Below are positions 55,223 through 64,000 of a stretch of DNA of 64,000 nucleotides, piece by piece (position 1 is the stretch's first letter; each line of letters begins with the position of its first letter). This DNA is from Beta vulgaris subsp. vulgaris (lineage: Eukaryota; Streptophyta; Magnoliopsida; Caryophyllales; Amaranthaceae), in NCBI RefSeq assembly GCF_026745355.1, contig NC_079208.1:25285305-25349304 (forward strand), written 5' to 3'. The notes beneath the pieces were generated by a model. That model saw nothing but the letters and a program-made list of their open reading frames with translations, was not told the origin of the DNA and made no database searches. The position numbers and the translations under genes are program-made.

Positions 55223-56245
55223 CGCCTAACCGGCTGCATGGCGGCCTTAGGGAGTTTTCTCTCTCGATCCGCCGACAAGAGCCTCCATTTCTTTCGAGCT
55301 CTAAAACAGTCAACATTCGAATGGAATGCTTTAGCGGAACAGGTATTCCAACAACTCAAAAATCATCTAGCAAGTCTTCCCAAGTTAGTTTCACCTTTAC
55401 CAGGAGAAACACTCTTCGTGTACCTCGCGGTATCTGAGCACGCTATTAGTGCGGTCCTTGTGGCCGAACGCGAGAGGAATCAGCACCCGGTATACTTCGT
55501 GAGTCACGCCTTCCGAGGCACAGAGTCCAGGTATCCCCCAATCGAGAAAATGATTTTTGCCCTGGTTCTTAAAACTCGGAAGCTTAAGCCTTACTTCCAG
55601 GCTCACCCTATTAAAGTTCTCACAAGCCAGCCGATACGAAAGGTGATCGAAGGGAAGAATCAGTCGAGCAGGGTTACGGATTGGGCCAACCAAATATCGG
55701 ACTTTGGAATAGAATTCGAGCCCCGACGCGCCATAAAAGCTCAAGCCCTCGCTGATTTCATAGTATAGTACACCTCCCGGCCTGAGCCTATCGAAAAGGG
55801 ATTCTGGAACCCCTTCGTCGATAGTTCGTCATCTAAAGTGGGATGTGGCGCTAGGCTCCTGATCCTCGATCCGCAGGCCAAGAGAACTGAGTATGCGGTT
55901 AAGTTTGACTTTGCCGCCTCAAATAACGAGGCCAAGTACGAAGCGCTGCTCTTAGGCATCCAGCTTTGCAAAACGGCCGGTGCTCGAGAACTCAAGGCCC
56001 ACTCTGACTCCCAATTAATCGTTGGACAAGTAACAGGGGAGTTCGAGGCGAAGGAAGACAGTATGAGGATGTATCTAACGAAGGTGAAAGAAGAAATTTC
56101 CAGCTTATCCCTCTTCACTATAACTCACATCCCTCGATCAGAGAACCAACAAGCAGACGCCTTGTCAAGATTGGCGAGTTCGGCAGAAGATCTCTCGCCT
56201 CAACCCATAATGTGGGAAGTCCTGAAGGCGCCCAGCATCAATTGA
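55223..56245 (+). pseudogene. Tat-E connection domain and RNase H
   Basis: 55238-55768 is open: LHFFRALKQSTFEWNALAEQ, LFVYLAVSEHAISAVLVAER, HPVYFVSHAFRGTESRYPPI and ALADFIV. After a TAG at 55766 the RNase H core reads WNPFVDSSSSKVGCGARLLI (first Asp), NNEAKYEALLLGIQLCK (Glu), ELKAHSDSQLIVGQVTG (third Asp) and SENQQADALSRLASSAED. All catalytic acids are kept. A TGA at 56243 closes the frame. Confidence 0.92.
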
Positions 56246-57513
56246 GGAGTGACCACTCTCAACAAAAGTCATACTTGGATGGACAAAATCATAGCGTTCA
56301 TTCGAGATGGTGTCCTCCCTGAAGATGAGCTCGAGGCAGAGCGAGTTCAAAGGCGAGCATGTTGGTTCGCCTATCACGAAGGGCAGTTATATGAGAAATC
56401 ATTCACTCACCCCCTCCTCCGTTGTCTCACCCCCAAAGAGGGGGACTACGTTCTTCGAGAGACTCATCGAGGGGCATGTGGAAGCCACCAAGGGACACGA
56501 ACCATTGCCGCCAAGGCACTTCGAGCAGGGTATTACTGGCCTACCATGAGGGAGGATGCCTCAGCTATGGTTCAAAAATGCAAAGAATGCCAAATGCACG
56601 CCAACTTACCCCATCAAGCTGCAAGCACCTTGACCACTATCCAAGCCCCCTTGCCTTTCGACATGTGGGGTATGGACCTCCTAGGACTCTTCCCTCCAGC
56701 ATCAAGGCAGCGAAGATTACTACTGGTCGTTGTCGATTACTTCACCAAGTGGGTCGACGCGGCACCTTTGGCTTCCATCACTGACAAGCAAGTTCAACAA
56801 ATCATCTGGCAACACTTGATCACTCGGTTTGGGGTCCCTCGAATACTTATATTAGACAATGGCCGATAGTTTGACAGTGGCCCTACTCGCGACTACTGTT
56901 CGAGATGTGGGAGTGAAACCAGGTTTTCCGCCGTTAGTCGACCTCAGACCAACGGGCAGGCTAAATCGGCTAACAAAGTGGTCTTGAAAGGGCTCAAAAC
57001 GATGCTCGAAGGAGTAAAAGGCTCGTGAATCGATGACCTGCCTGGAATTCTCTGGTCCACCAGGACAACTGTTAGGGAAGCAACAAGCCACTCGCCTTTC
57101 AACTTAGTATATGGAAGCGAGGCTGTCCTACCGGTCGAGTTGGGCATTCCATCACCCCGGATCACGTTTTATGATCAAGATATCAACGACGAAGAAGAAA
57201 GAAGATTGACCTCAATCTCCTTCCTGAGACTCGAGCAACATCCCTCCTTAAGGTCATCTCCTATAAGCTCAAGCTCACCCGGTTGTTCAACCGTCGAGTC
57301 AAGCATAGACCCTTTCAGGTCAATGACTGGGTGCTCCGGAAGTTCGAGTCCACGGGGCGACAGCCTAGCTTGGGAAAACTGCAGCCCAACTGGGAAGGGC
57401 CATATCGCGTGACCTCGATAGTCCGTCCAGGCACCTACCGCCTCGAAGATCAAGATGGGCGTCCCCTTCCTCGACCCTGGAACGCGGACAACCTTCGAAA
57501 ATTTTATGTCTAG
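56246..57513 (+). pseudogene. Tat-E integrase
   Basis: The zinc-binding H2C2 part is at about 56455-56600 (ETHRGACGSHQGTRT, RAGYYWPTMRED, KCKECQMHA). The core has MWGMDLLG (first Asp), VVVDYFTKWVDAAPLASITD and LILDNGR (second Asp), followed by a TAG at 56867 where Gln is expected. The third block reads NGQAKSANKV, in which the catalytic Glu is replaced by Lys (AAA for GAA). A TGA at 57026 stands at a Trp position. The C-terminal domain is at 57283-57513 (FNRRVKHRPFQVNDWVLRKF, KLQPNWEGPYRV, RPWNADNLRKFYV). The enzyme would insert the DNA copy; this copy is dead. Confidence 0.9.
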
Positions 57514-58109
57514 ATGGTTTATCCCTCGAGCTTGGGGGCATACCATATGGACACTCTTGTAATCATTTTGTAAGGCACTGAAAAGCATGTCGATCGTTGT
57601 AAACATCGCAAGTCACTTTCCTTTTGTCTTTTTGGCCATTATTTATAACAGATTGCCTTTTGTGAATTACTTGTTATATAAAGTGCTTCGAGCTCACTCA
57701 TCTTTTATATAGTAAGTATAAACTAAAAAGGCCTCAAGATTACTCAGGCACATCATTAATTCCGAAGCAAAATGTAAGGCATAAAAGCTCGAAGGGATAA
57801 ACAAATAAAATGAGCACCAAATAGTCGGAAGTTTTGTTCCATTAATCATAGTACAAGCTATCGAAGTCGCTACAATACAAATTCAAGAAAAACTTAGATC
57901 AAACAAGAAAGCCTAAGGGTATAATGTTTACCCTAGTAGGAGACATAAGAAAAGCCTAGAAAGAAGATACGGAAAAAGTAAAAGCATGAAGAAAAGGAGA
58001 AGGGCCACGGTCCACCCCTCGAGCTGCTGAAGCCGTGAAGAAGAGGAGAAGGGCCAGGTTCCACCCCTCGAGCTGCTGAAGCCGTGAAAACGGGGAGAAG
58101 AGCCACGGT
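57514..58109. repeat. Tat-E spacer with a 49-bp triplicated repeat
   Basis: Non-coding spacer between pol and the convergent antisense gene. At 57985-58112 a 49-bp unit with ccacccctcgagctgctgaag and agaggagaagggcc occurs three times (starts of the ccacccctc part at 58012, 58061 and, worn, 58110). The last unit overlaps the stop codon of the antisense gene. Confidence 0.75.
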
Positions 58110-59254
58110 TCACCCCTCGAGATCGGCGGGGGGAGGAACTTGGTCCTCAGCCTGGCCTGCCTCACCAGACCCTTCCTCCTGGGAAAGTGCCTTGACACCT
58201 TCCTCGACTTCGGTCCAGGAAAGACCGGGGGCAAGCCTCTCGACGACCAACCGCACCTTGCGGAGAGCCTCGGCCTAACCTATCTCAGAGGCTTGCCGAG
58301 AGGCGTCCTCGAGGAAGGCTCTCCCCTCGTCGGAGTCCTTGTAGTCCTGAACCACGGCCCTCCGGCACTCCCGAGCCTTGCCAATAGCCTCCTCGGCGCT
58401 CTTTCGAGCCTTCTCGACTCGCTGATCAGCCTTCTTGCAGTCCTTAGCAGCCGCCCTTTGCTTCCTACTGGCAGAGTCCCTCTGCGCGATGGCATCTGCA
58501 AGAGACTGCTCGAGCTCCCCTTTCTTCTCCTCGAAAGCCTTAAGGGACCCGGCCATCGAGTCCTGGGCTTCCGAGAGTCGCATCTCGGCCACCCGCAGTC
58601 GATTGACGAGAGTGTTTCTCTCATCCCAAGACATCTTTCCCTAGACGGACCCAGCATCTATCCCAAGAACAGACCTTCGAACCAGGGCTAGCACCCTGAT
58701 CGACAGCTGATAAAAAGAAGACGTTAGCAAGTAGAATATCAAAAGCTAAAATATTCTGAGTAGTATAAACAAAGAAAGTCACCATACCTCGGTCATGGTT
58801 GCCTTTACAGCCTCGACCTCCTTACCATCGGGCGTCAGGCACGCCCTTTTGTCCAGCTCTGTCACCAGATGCTCCGAGGCTTTGTCAAACCTCGCAGCCA
58901 TTTCGGCCCTCGAGAGGGCAGAAAAGGGTAACCTCATAGCCTCGTCAGGCCAAGGCTTTCTCTTCGAGGCCGTCGCGACTATGACAGCACTCGAGGTAAC
59001 AGGTGCTGAAGGGGCATGGGGATCTTCGATATTGACCGAAGCTGGGGCCTCGGCCTTAACCTCCTTTGGCTCAAGCTTAGGAGCCAAGAAAGAAGGAAGT
59101 TGCTTCCCCTCCCGACGGGGGGATCAGCCTCGAGTATCACCAAAGGGGCCCCCGTGGCCGACCCCGAGGTCGAGGACGAGCTCAAGCCGGCCTTGGCCAG
59201 CTTTCGACGTTAGGCCGCTCGAAGGGCCTCGTCAGTTATCAAAGGCTGAGACAT
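58110..59254 (-). pseudogene. Tat-E antisense gene 2: coiled-coil protein, two exons
   Basis: Starts MSQPLITDEALRAA at 59254. Exon 1 runs to 58788 with KRKPWPDEAMRLPFSALSRA and SEHLVTELDKRACLTPDGKE, and ends at a GT donor (gtatgg). Intron 58707-58787 (81 bp) ends in an AG. Exon 2 (58706-58110) encodes a long Ala/Glu/Lys/Arg-rich coiled coil (WDERNTLVNRLRVAEMRLSE to EAIGKARECRRAVVQDY), then an acidic tail, and stops at TGA 58112-58110. A TATA-like CTATAAGTA lies about 95 bp upstream (59347-59356). Stops at three sites and a small frame change in exon 1 break it. Likely a structural or regulatory accessory protein of the element; function unknown. Confidence 0.7.
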
Positions 59255-59724
59255 CGTTGGTCAAAGTTAACAAAGAGATAGAGATCAAGTTTAGAGAGAG
59301 AAGAAAAGAAGACATAGTTATGAAATCTGCAGGGCTAATTGTCCGTACTTATAGGCAGAACCGATTACAATTTTCCAAAAAGGCATTAATTGCTCACCCC
59401 TAATGGGCTCCCACGTGGCAAGGCCAAGAAGAAGGCCTCACGCGCCCCACGCTCGCACTATTCGTTGGTTTTCTGGTTCGACCATAAAGGCTCTCAAATC
59501 TCGACAGGCGTACAATATCGAACGGCATAAAAACAAGACACAAGGAAATGAGCAAAAAAATGAATCTTCATTTCCATTAAGTGCAAAGTACATCAGAAAA
59601 GCCACCCAGGGCTCAGCTAAAAATGAATCTTCATTTCTACCAAAAAACGGCAACCTAAATGCCGCGCAAGGCACAACTAAGTACAAATAAAACAAAAAGC
59701 AAAAGAGCTGTTAAATACAAGAGG
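59255..59724. promoter_or_regulatory. Promoter/leader of antisense gene 2 and tandem motif region
   Basis: Minus-strand TATA-like CCTATAAGTACG at about 59346-59357. Between 59560 and 59640 the phrase aaaatgaatcttcatttc occurs twice, 60 bp apart. The + strand ORF here is a shadow. Confidence 0.5.
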
Positions 59725-61880
59725 CTAGGTAGAACTCCTCGAGGCGTCACTCTCCGAGGTCTCAGACACCGCCTCGACATCCCCACTCTCAGAAGAGCTG
59801 TAACTCGAGTCCGCTCGATCATTCGAGATTTCCTCAAGTACTTCCTCTCCTTGAACAGTGGGCTCCCCAGAGGCTAAGGGGTCTTCGACCTGCTGGAGTT
59901 CCTCCCCAAGAATATCGTCGATGTCGATGGCGTCATCCGCCTCGAGTGCGGGGTCAGAATCACCACCCTCGTGAAAGGTCGCATTAACAGAGGCATTATA
60001 TTCCGCCTCGATCGAAGACCAGTCAGCCTGGGGGTATACCCTCCTAAAGGCATCTTGGAACCTCTCCAAGGCCTCTCGAGCAGCTACCTCGGATGCCTCC
60101 AGGCCCATGTCCGCTGCAAACTCCAGACCGGCCTTCGAGGTCTTCCACTCCTCGATGATCTGGTCCCAATTGCGCAGGTTACTGTCCTGTTGGCTCGCCA
60201 GGTCCCGGATCCTCTACTCCAAAACGGCCTTATCCTTAGCCCTAAGCTCCCTCTCCTCCTTGAAGCCTTTGTTGTGCCCCTTGATTTCTTTGCCCCGTTC
60301 GACAGCCAGCTCAGTTTGTTGCTTCAACCCCGCTCGAAGCTTGCGAAAGCCAGCAGTATGACAATGGCTCATTATCACCATACAAATCGAGTGCTAAAAG
60401 AAAGAGATGTTAGTGATGTATCGTGGCATAGCAAATAAACCAAGAAGGAGCTAACTTACGTCAATCCAGGAAGAATGGAGCTGCTCGACCGCTTCTTCCT
60501 CGGTAAGATCCCGGATCACCTTCAGGTCCGGCTTCGAGATAAATCTCTTAACCACCGAGTCAAAAAGAGCGGCCTTCTCGATGGTGGAATTCTGCGTGAA
60601 GTCCCGAGTGTCAGCCTCGGGCTCCGACGCCTTCCTCTTCTTTGAGATAGGGAACTCTTCCACTGTCTCAACCGACTTCCCCTTAGATTTCGGGGTATCC
60701 CCTGATGGTTGAGGAAGGACATCCGCGACCACATCCCTCTTATCGTCGTCTTCGACCACAATAGCCGACTTGGTAGGGGGCGGACCTTCGGCCTCTTCGA
60801 GGGATTTTGAAAAAAGGGAAGAAGTTAGGAGGAATTAAGTGTACAAAACGCGATCGCTTATAGAAGTAAAGTTTACCTTTGGGGCTCGAGAAACCTTGGT
60901 ATCGCCCTTCGATAACTTCAACTTGAGTTATTCCTGAACCCTCTGATTGGCAATTAATCTCTTCTACATCTCGTCACTCAGCTCTCGACGGCCTATAACT
61001 GCAAAATAAATAAGCACAGTCAGAATCATTTCAGAAAACAAGGAATGGTGGTCGAGTGCCTTAAGCATACAAAGTCCCTACCTTGGGCATAGGCCGGGCT
61101 CAATCCCATCGCTGACAAGAAATGCTCGTTGCTCAGATCCTCCGCAGCGGGATTCCAAATTGAGGAACTTGCTTCATGTCACCCCTCTCGACCACGGTAA
61201 CACGTTGACAGTAAATGGCTACCCTAGCCTTATCTTCAGTCATTCGAGGCACACATCTGTTCAGCCATAAATTGGGGCCTTCGAGTAGGGGGACCACAGG
61301 AAAGTCCCACTGTTCAGCTCGATACACGTACATAAATTCAGTACGGAAGAACTGTTGGTTCGTGGGCATAGCCCCAACAACTTTGTAAGGGTAGCGAACC
61401 TGGAATCTCCACCAACCTTCTCCATTCGAGGTAGCGGACATGATGACGAGCTTCATCATATTCCTCCAGAGAACTAAGGAAGGTTGGACGTCCATCATCT
61501 TACAAATAGCCAAAAACCCCACCATCGAGCCCACACTGTTGGGCATCAGCTGACATAGGGCCAGGCAATAGGAGGACAGCATCTCGACTATAAAAGGGTC
61601 CAAAGAAAATCTCAGCCCTAGCTCGAGGTGCGCCTTATACAACGCGATGCAACCCGTCGGCGGGGTGCAGACAGTCTCTGTGGGTTCTGGTATGTAAAGG
61701 GCGTAGGGATGTTTGATGAAGAAAGAGCTCTCGAGGAACCGGAGGTTTTCCGATATAAAGTCCATAAACGGCCCTCGAAGGTGGAAATGGGCTATGCCCC
61801 CTGGGAAGGTCCACCGCCTCCTCGTCTCGGCCGCTCATGCTCGCGGTGAGAAAGTTGCTCTCACTGGTCCCCTCCATCAC
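59725..61880 (-). pseudogene. Tat-E antisense gene 1: PF04195-like ('gypsy type') protein, four exons
   Basis: Exon A (61880-61082) starts MEGTSESNFLTASMSGRDEE, changes frame near 61800, and has the conserved domain FLESSFFIKHPYALYIPEP, HLELGLRFSLDPFIVEMLSS and LCQLMPNSVGSMVGFLAICK, then EGWWRFQVRYPYKVV and RAEQWDFPVVPL. Introns with GT-AG ends separate exon B (60998-60877), exon C (about 60800-60460) and exon D (60393-59725). Exon C is Lys/Glu-rich with a KKRKA basic patch that could be a nuclear signal. Exon D is a coiled coil and then a very acidic, Ser-rich tail, ending TAG at 59727-59725. Stops at TAG where CAG fits occur in exons B and D. Such genes are typical of Tat elements; their role is unknown. 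Confidence 0.78.
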
Positions 61881-62700
61881 TCGAACAATCTGGTTATCGA
61901 GAAGGTCATCTAATTAACTCCTAACGGCCCGGGGTCGAGCAATCGTAACGGAGTGAGGGGGTTATATAACTCCTTCACTCCATCGGAAACTACGGACGCA
62001 CCGACACTCGAGTACAGTAGAGCGTCGAGGACCTGAGTAGGATCCGGACACTCGAAGGCCGCGGACACCACGGGGACTCCTCCAATCAAAAACCCATCGA
62101 ATAAGGGTTCTAACAGGGGGGGCTCCATCTAGTAAGACCCTAGTATCATCCAACAAGGAGCTCCATCCAGAATGGTCCATAAGAAAGAAAAGAAAAGCAA
62201 AGGAAAGAAGATCGTACCTTAAATAAGGAAGTACTCTCGAGATTTGTCCCCGACTCGAAGAAAAGCAACCGACCTTCAGGGTTCTCGAGATCGTACAAAA
62301 AGAAAGGCGAAATCTCAAAAGGATTAGAGCACACAAATGAGACAAAATAAAGTACTTACCCTCGTTTATATAGATTTCATGAAAAGGACGGTTGGTATCC
62401 CGACGGGCTCAGGGACACCTCAGGATGCCACGTCATTGGGCCTATTAAAAAGCCCAATAAACGCCAGCCTCTTGGTCCAGTCTCCCCTAGCTCCCACAAG
62501 GCTTGACTGGAACCTAGCTGAATCCAGTGTTGGAGTGTGGCTGCACCATCATGAAAACCTCTACTCACCGGAGCTAACTCCCTGGGCAATGCACGCCCAG
62601 ATGGAGGTCGAAGACCCACTTCTAGGCACCTCACCCAGATCGAGTGGGGGATATCTCGGCCACCGCCGCCACTGAGATCAACACCTGTCAAGCGCTACGG
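61881..62700 (-). promoter_or_regulatory. Upstream region of antisense gene 1
   Basis: A minus-strand TATA-like CTATATAAACG is at about 62364-62374, followed by ggtaagtac, a good splice donor, suggesting a leader intron. A short open stretch (62128-61910) has no known domain. The + strand ORF at 62337-62675 is a shadow. Confidence 0.5.
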
Positions 62701-62710
62701 TGTCATATCC

Positions 62711-63640
62711 CTCGAGTGAACAAGGGGCCCCTGGGTAACCTCGAGCGAGATCGCTTCCCCGAGTTATCTGGGATTTATCGGCTCCCAAGTAACCTCGGGT
62801 GAGGTCTCAGAACTTCCTCGAGTTATTAAAGGCCCATCAGCCCCTGGGTAACCTCGAGCGACGCCTCTAAACTTCCTCGAGTTACCTGGGGCTCATTAGC
62901 CCCTAGGTAATCTCGAGCGAGGTCTATTAACTTCCCCGAGTTACCTGGGGCTCATTAGCCGCTGGGTAATCTCGAGCGAGGTCTCTTAACTTCCTCGAGT
63001 TGCATGGGGCTCATTAGCCCCTGGTAATCTCGAGCGAGGTCTCTTAACTTCCTCGAGTTTCCTGGGGCTCATTAGCCCCTGGGTAATCTCGAGCGAGGTC
63101 TCTTAACTTTCTCGAGTTACCTGGGGCTCATTAGCCCCTAGGTAATCTCGAGCGAGGTCTCTTAACTTCCTCGAGTTACCTGGGGCTCATTAGCCCCTGG
63201 GTAATCTCGAACGAGGTCTCTTAACTTCCTCGAGTTACCTAGGGCTCATTAGCCCCTGGGTAATCTCGAGCGAGGTCTCTTAACTTCCTCGAGTTGCCTG
63301 GGGCTCATTAGCCCTGGGTAATCTCGAGCGAGGTCTCTTAACTTTCTCGAGTTACCTGGGCTCATTAGCCCCTGGGTAATCTCGAGCGAGGTCTCTTAAC
63401 TTCCTCGAGTTACCTGGCGCCCATTAGCCCCTGGGTAATCTCGAACAAGGCCTCTTAACTTCCTCGAGTTACCTGGGGCTCATTAGCCCTGGGTAATCTC
63501 GAGCGAGGTCTCTTAACTTCCTCGAGTTACCTGGGGCTCATTGGCCCCTCAGTAATCTCGAGCGAGGTCTCTTAACTTCATCGAGTAACCTCGGGATCGT
63601 TGGCCCCTGGGTGGCCTCAAGCCAAGCCCTTTCCACCCGA
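62711..63640. repeat. 59-bp hairpin-forming minisatellite, about 16 copies
   Basis: The phrase gtctcttaac recurs at 62981, 63039, 63098 and 63157 and so on, in steps of 58-59 bp. In each unit ctcgagttacctggggct is followed, after a catt loop, by agcccctgggtaatctcgag, its near-perfect reverse complement. So every copy can fold into an 18-20 bp stem. The first three or four units are more diverged, the middle ones nearly identical. Confidence 0.95.
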
Positions 63641-63729
63641 ACGGAACACGCAGTAACCTGGCCATCAAGGGCGTCCGGGTAATTTCCGCAAAACACATGG
63701 CATCGACAGTGGTCCCTCCCACATATTTC

Positions 63730-63741
63730 GTGTGGGGCTAA
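63730..63741 (+). promoter_or_regulatory. Tat-E polypurine tract
   Basis: gtgtggggctaa directly before the 3' LTR start TGTTTAGG at 63742, where plus-strand DNA synthesis would be primed. It is short and imperfectly purine, so the exact extent is uncertain. Confidence 0.55.
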
Positions 63742-64000
63742 TGTTTAGGCCCAATATTTCCAGGTGGGCCACTACATGCTCCAAGGCTCCAATGCTTGCT
63801 GCCAGTGTGGAAGCCTTCTAGTGGGACCCACCTGCCTTAAATTTCGTGCCAGCATGGCAGAGACATTCTTCACACATTTCAACACCTATAAATACTTGGC
63901 AGATCCCCATTTATTAAGGTAAGGAATTCTAGACAATCCACTCTATAAATCCCAATTAATACACATCAACTGACTTGATCGTCGGAGGGGCGATCCCGGA
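63742..64000 (+). repeat. Tat-E 3' LTR (first 259 bp; continues beyond the window)
   Basis: Matches 51488 onward, including ccactacatgctccaaggct, the TATA region cacctataaatacttgg at about 63883-63899 and gacttgatcgtcggaggggc at the window end. By comparison with the 5' LTR about 100 bp are missing beyond the window. Confidence 0.92.

Larger units (their letters stand above)
51488..64000 (+). mobile_element. Tat-E: near-complete Ty3/Tat retrotransposon with two antisense genes
   Basis: All parts are in the expected order: 5' LTR 51488-51860, PBS 51863, gag, PR, RT, RNase H, INT (51941-57513, + strand), two spliced antisense genes (58110-59254 and 59725-61880, - strand), a minisatellite (62711-63640), PPT and 3' LTR start (63742) running off the window. 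Only one or two frameshifts and a dozen stops break the coding regions, so it is the youngest large element here. It is GC-richer than its surroundings and full of TCGAG motifs. Confidence 0.93.

Noticed and set aside
58140..59403. Plus-strand ORFs of 183 and 202 codons
   Set aside because: They are shadows of the antisense gene on the minus strand, which has splice sites, coiled-coil content and a parallel in Tat-C.

Overview
This is a plant nuclear window, most likely from a eudicot with a repeat-rich genome. The evidence is plant-type Ty3/Tat and Ty1/copia retrotransposons, CACTA (En/Spm) DNA transposons, a tRNA-derived SINE and one plant-specific CC-type glutaredoxin gene. I see no bacterial gene layout, rRNA, true tRNA gene or CRISPR array. 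The glutaredoxin at 45687-45995 is the only intact host gene I can support. Almost everything else is a nested pile of mobile elements in different states of decay.

Left part (1-20690). 1-6365 is an old Ty3/Tat element (Tat-A, + strand) with gag, protease, RT, RNase H and integrase, ending in LTR-like sequence cut at 6366 by a CACTA end. CACTA-1 starts there with TIR CACAACAAGAA and carries a spliced TNP2-type transposase pseudogene (7631-11166). Further right are a complete 1,379-bp non-autonomous CACTA with CTT target duplication (12145-13523), the 3' end of another Tat element (about 13.9-15.8 kb), a 5' copia fragment on the minus strand (16.7-17.8 kb) and a second minus-strand copia (copia-B, from 18104).

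Middle (20690-37531). Copia-B is split: its gag side lies at 18104-20690 and its leader, PBS and 5' LTR at 37253-37531. Between them sits a 5'-truncated CACTA (CACTA-2). Its TNPA-like gene has an intron (21103-36324) that consists almost wholly of about 88 tandem copies of a 173-bp satellite, with higher-order segments of about 3.4 and 4.3-4.5 kb. Removing the array would leave an intron of about 72 bp, the size of the other introns in these elements. This is the most unusual structure in the window.

Right part (37532-64000). After poorly defined AT-rich DNA there is a rearranged Tat fragment bounded by inverted LTR pieces (39673-45203), then the glutaredoxin, a SINE with 9-bp target duplications (46254-46418) and a decayed copia (copia-C, about 46775-51487). 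Copia-C is interrupted by a young-looking Tat element (Tat-E, 51488 to beyond 64000). Tat-E keeps its 5' LTR, PBS, gag, PR, RT, RNase H, INT, two antisense multi-exon genes, a 59-bp hairpin-forming minisatellite, a PPT and part of the 3' LTR. Most of its premature stops look like C-to-T or G-to-A changes, as expected from cytosine methylation.

The elements are not a pathway: each encodes or once encoded its own copying or transposition proteins. Element names (Tat-A to Tat-E, copia-A to -C, CACTA-1, -2, -N) are local labels. All family calls rest on reading motifs by eye; no database search was run.
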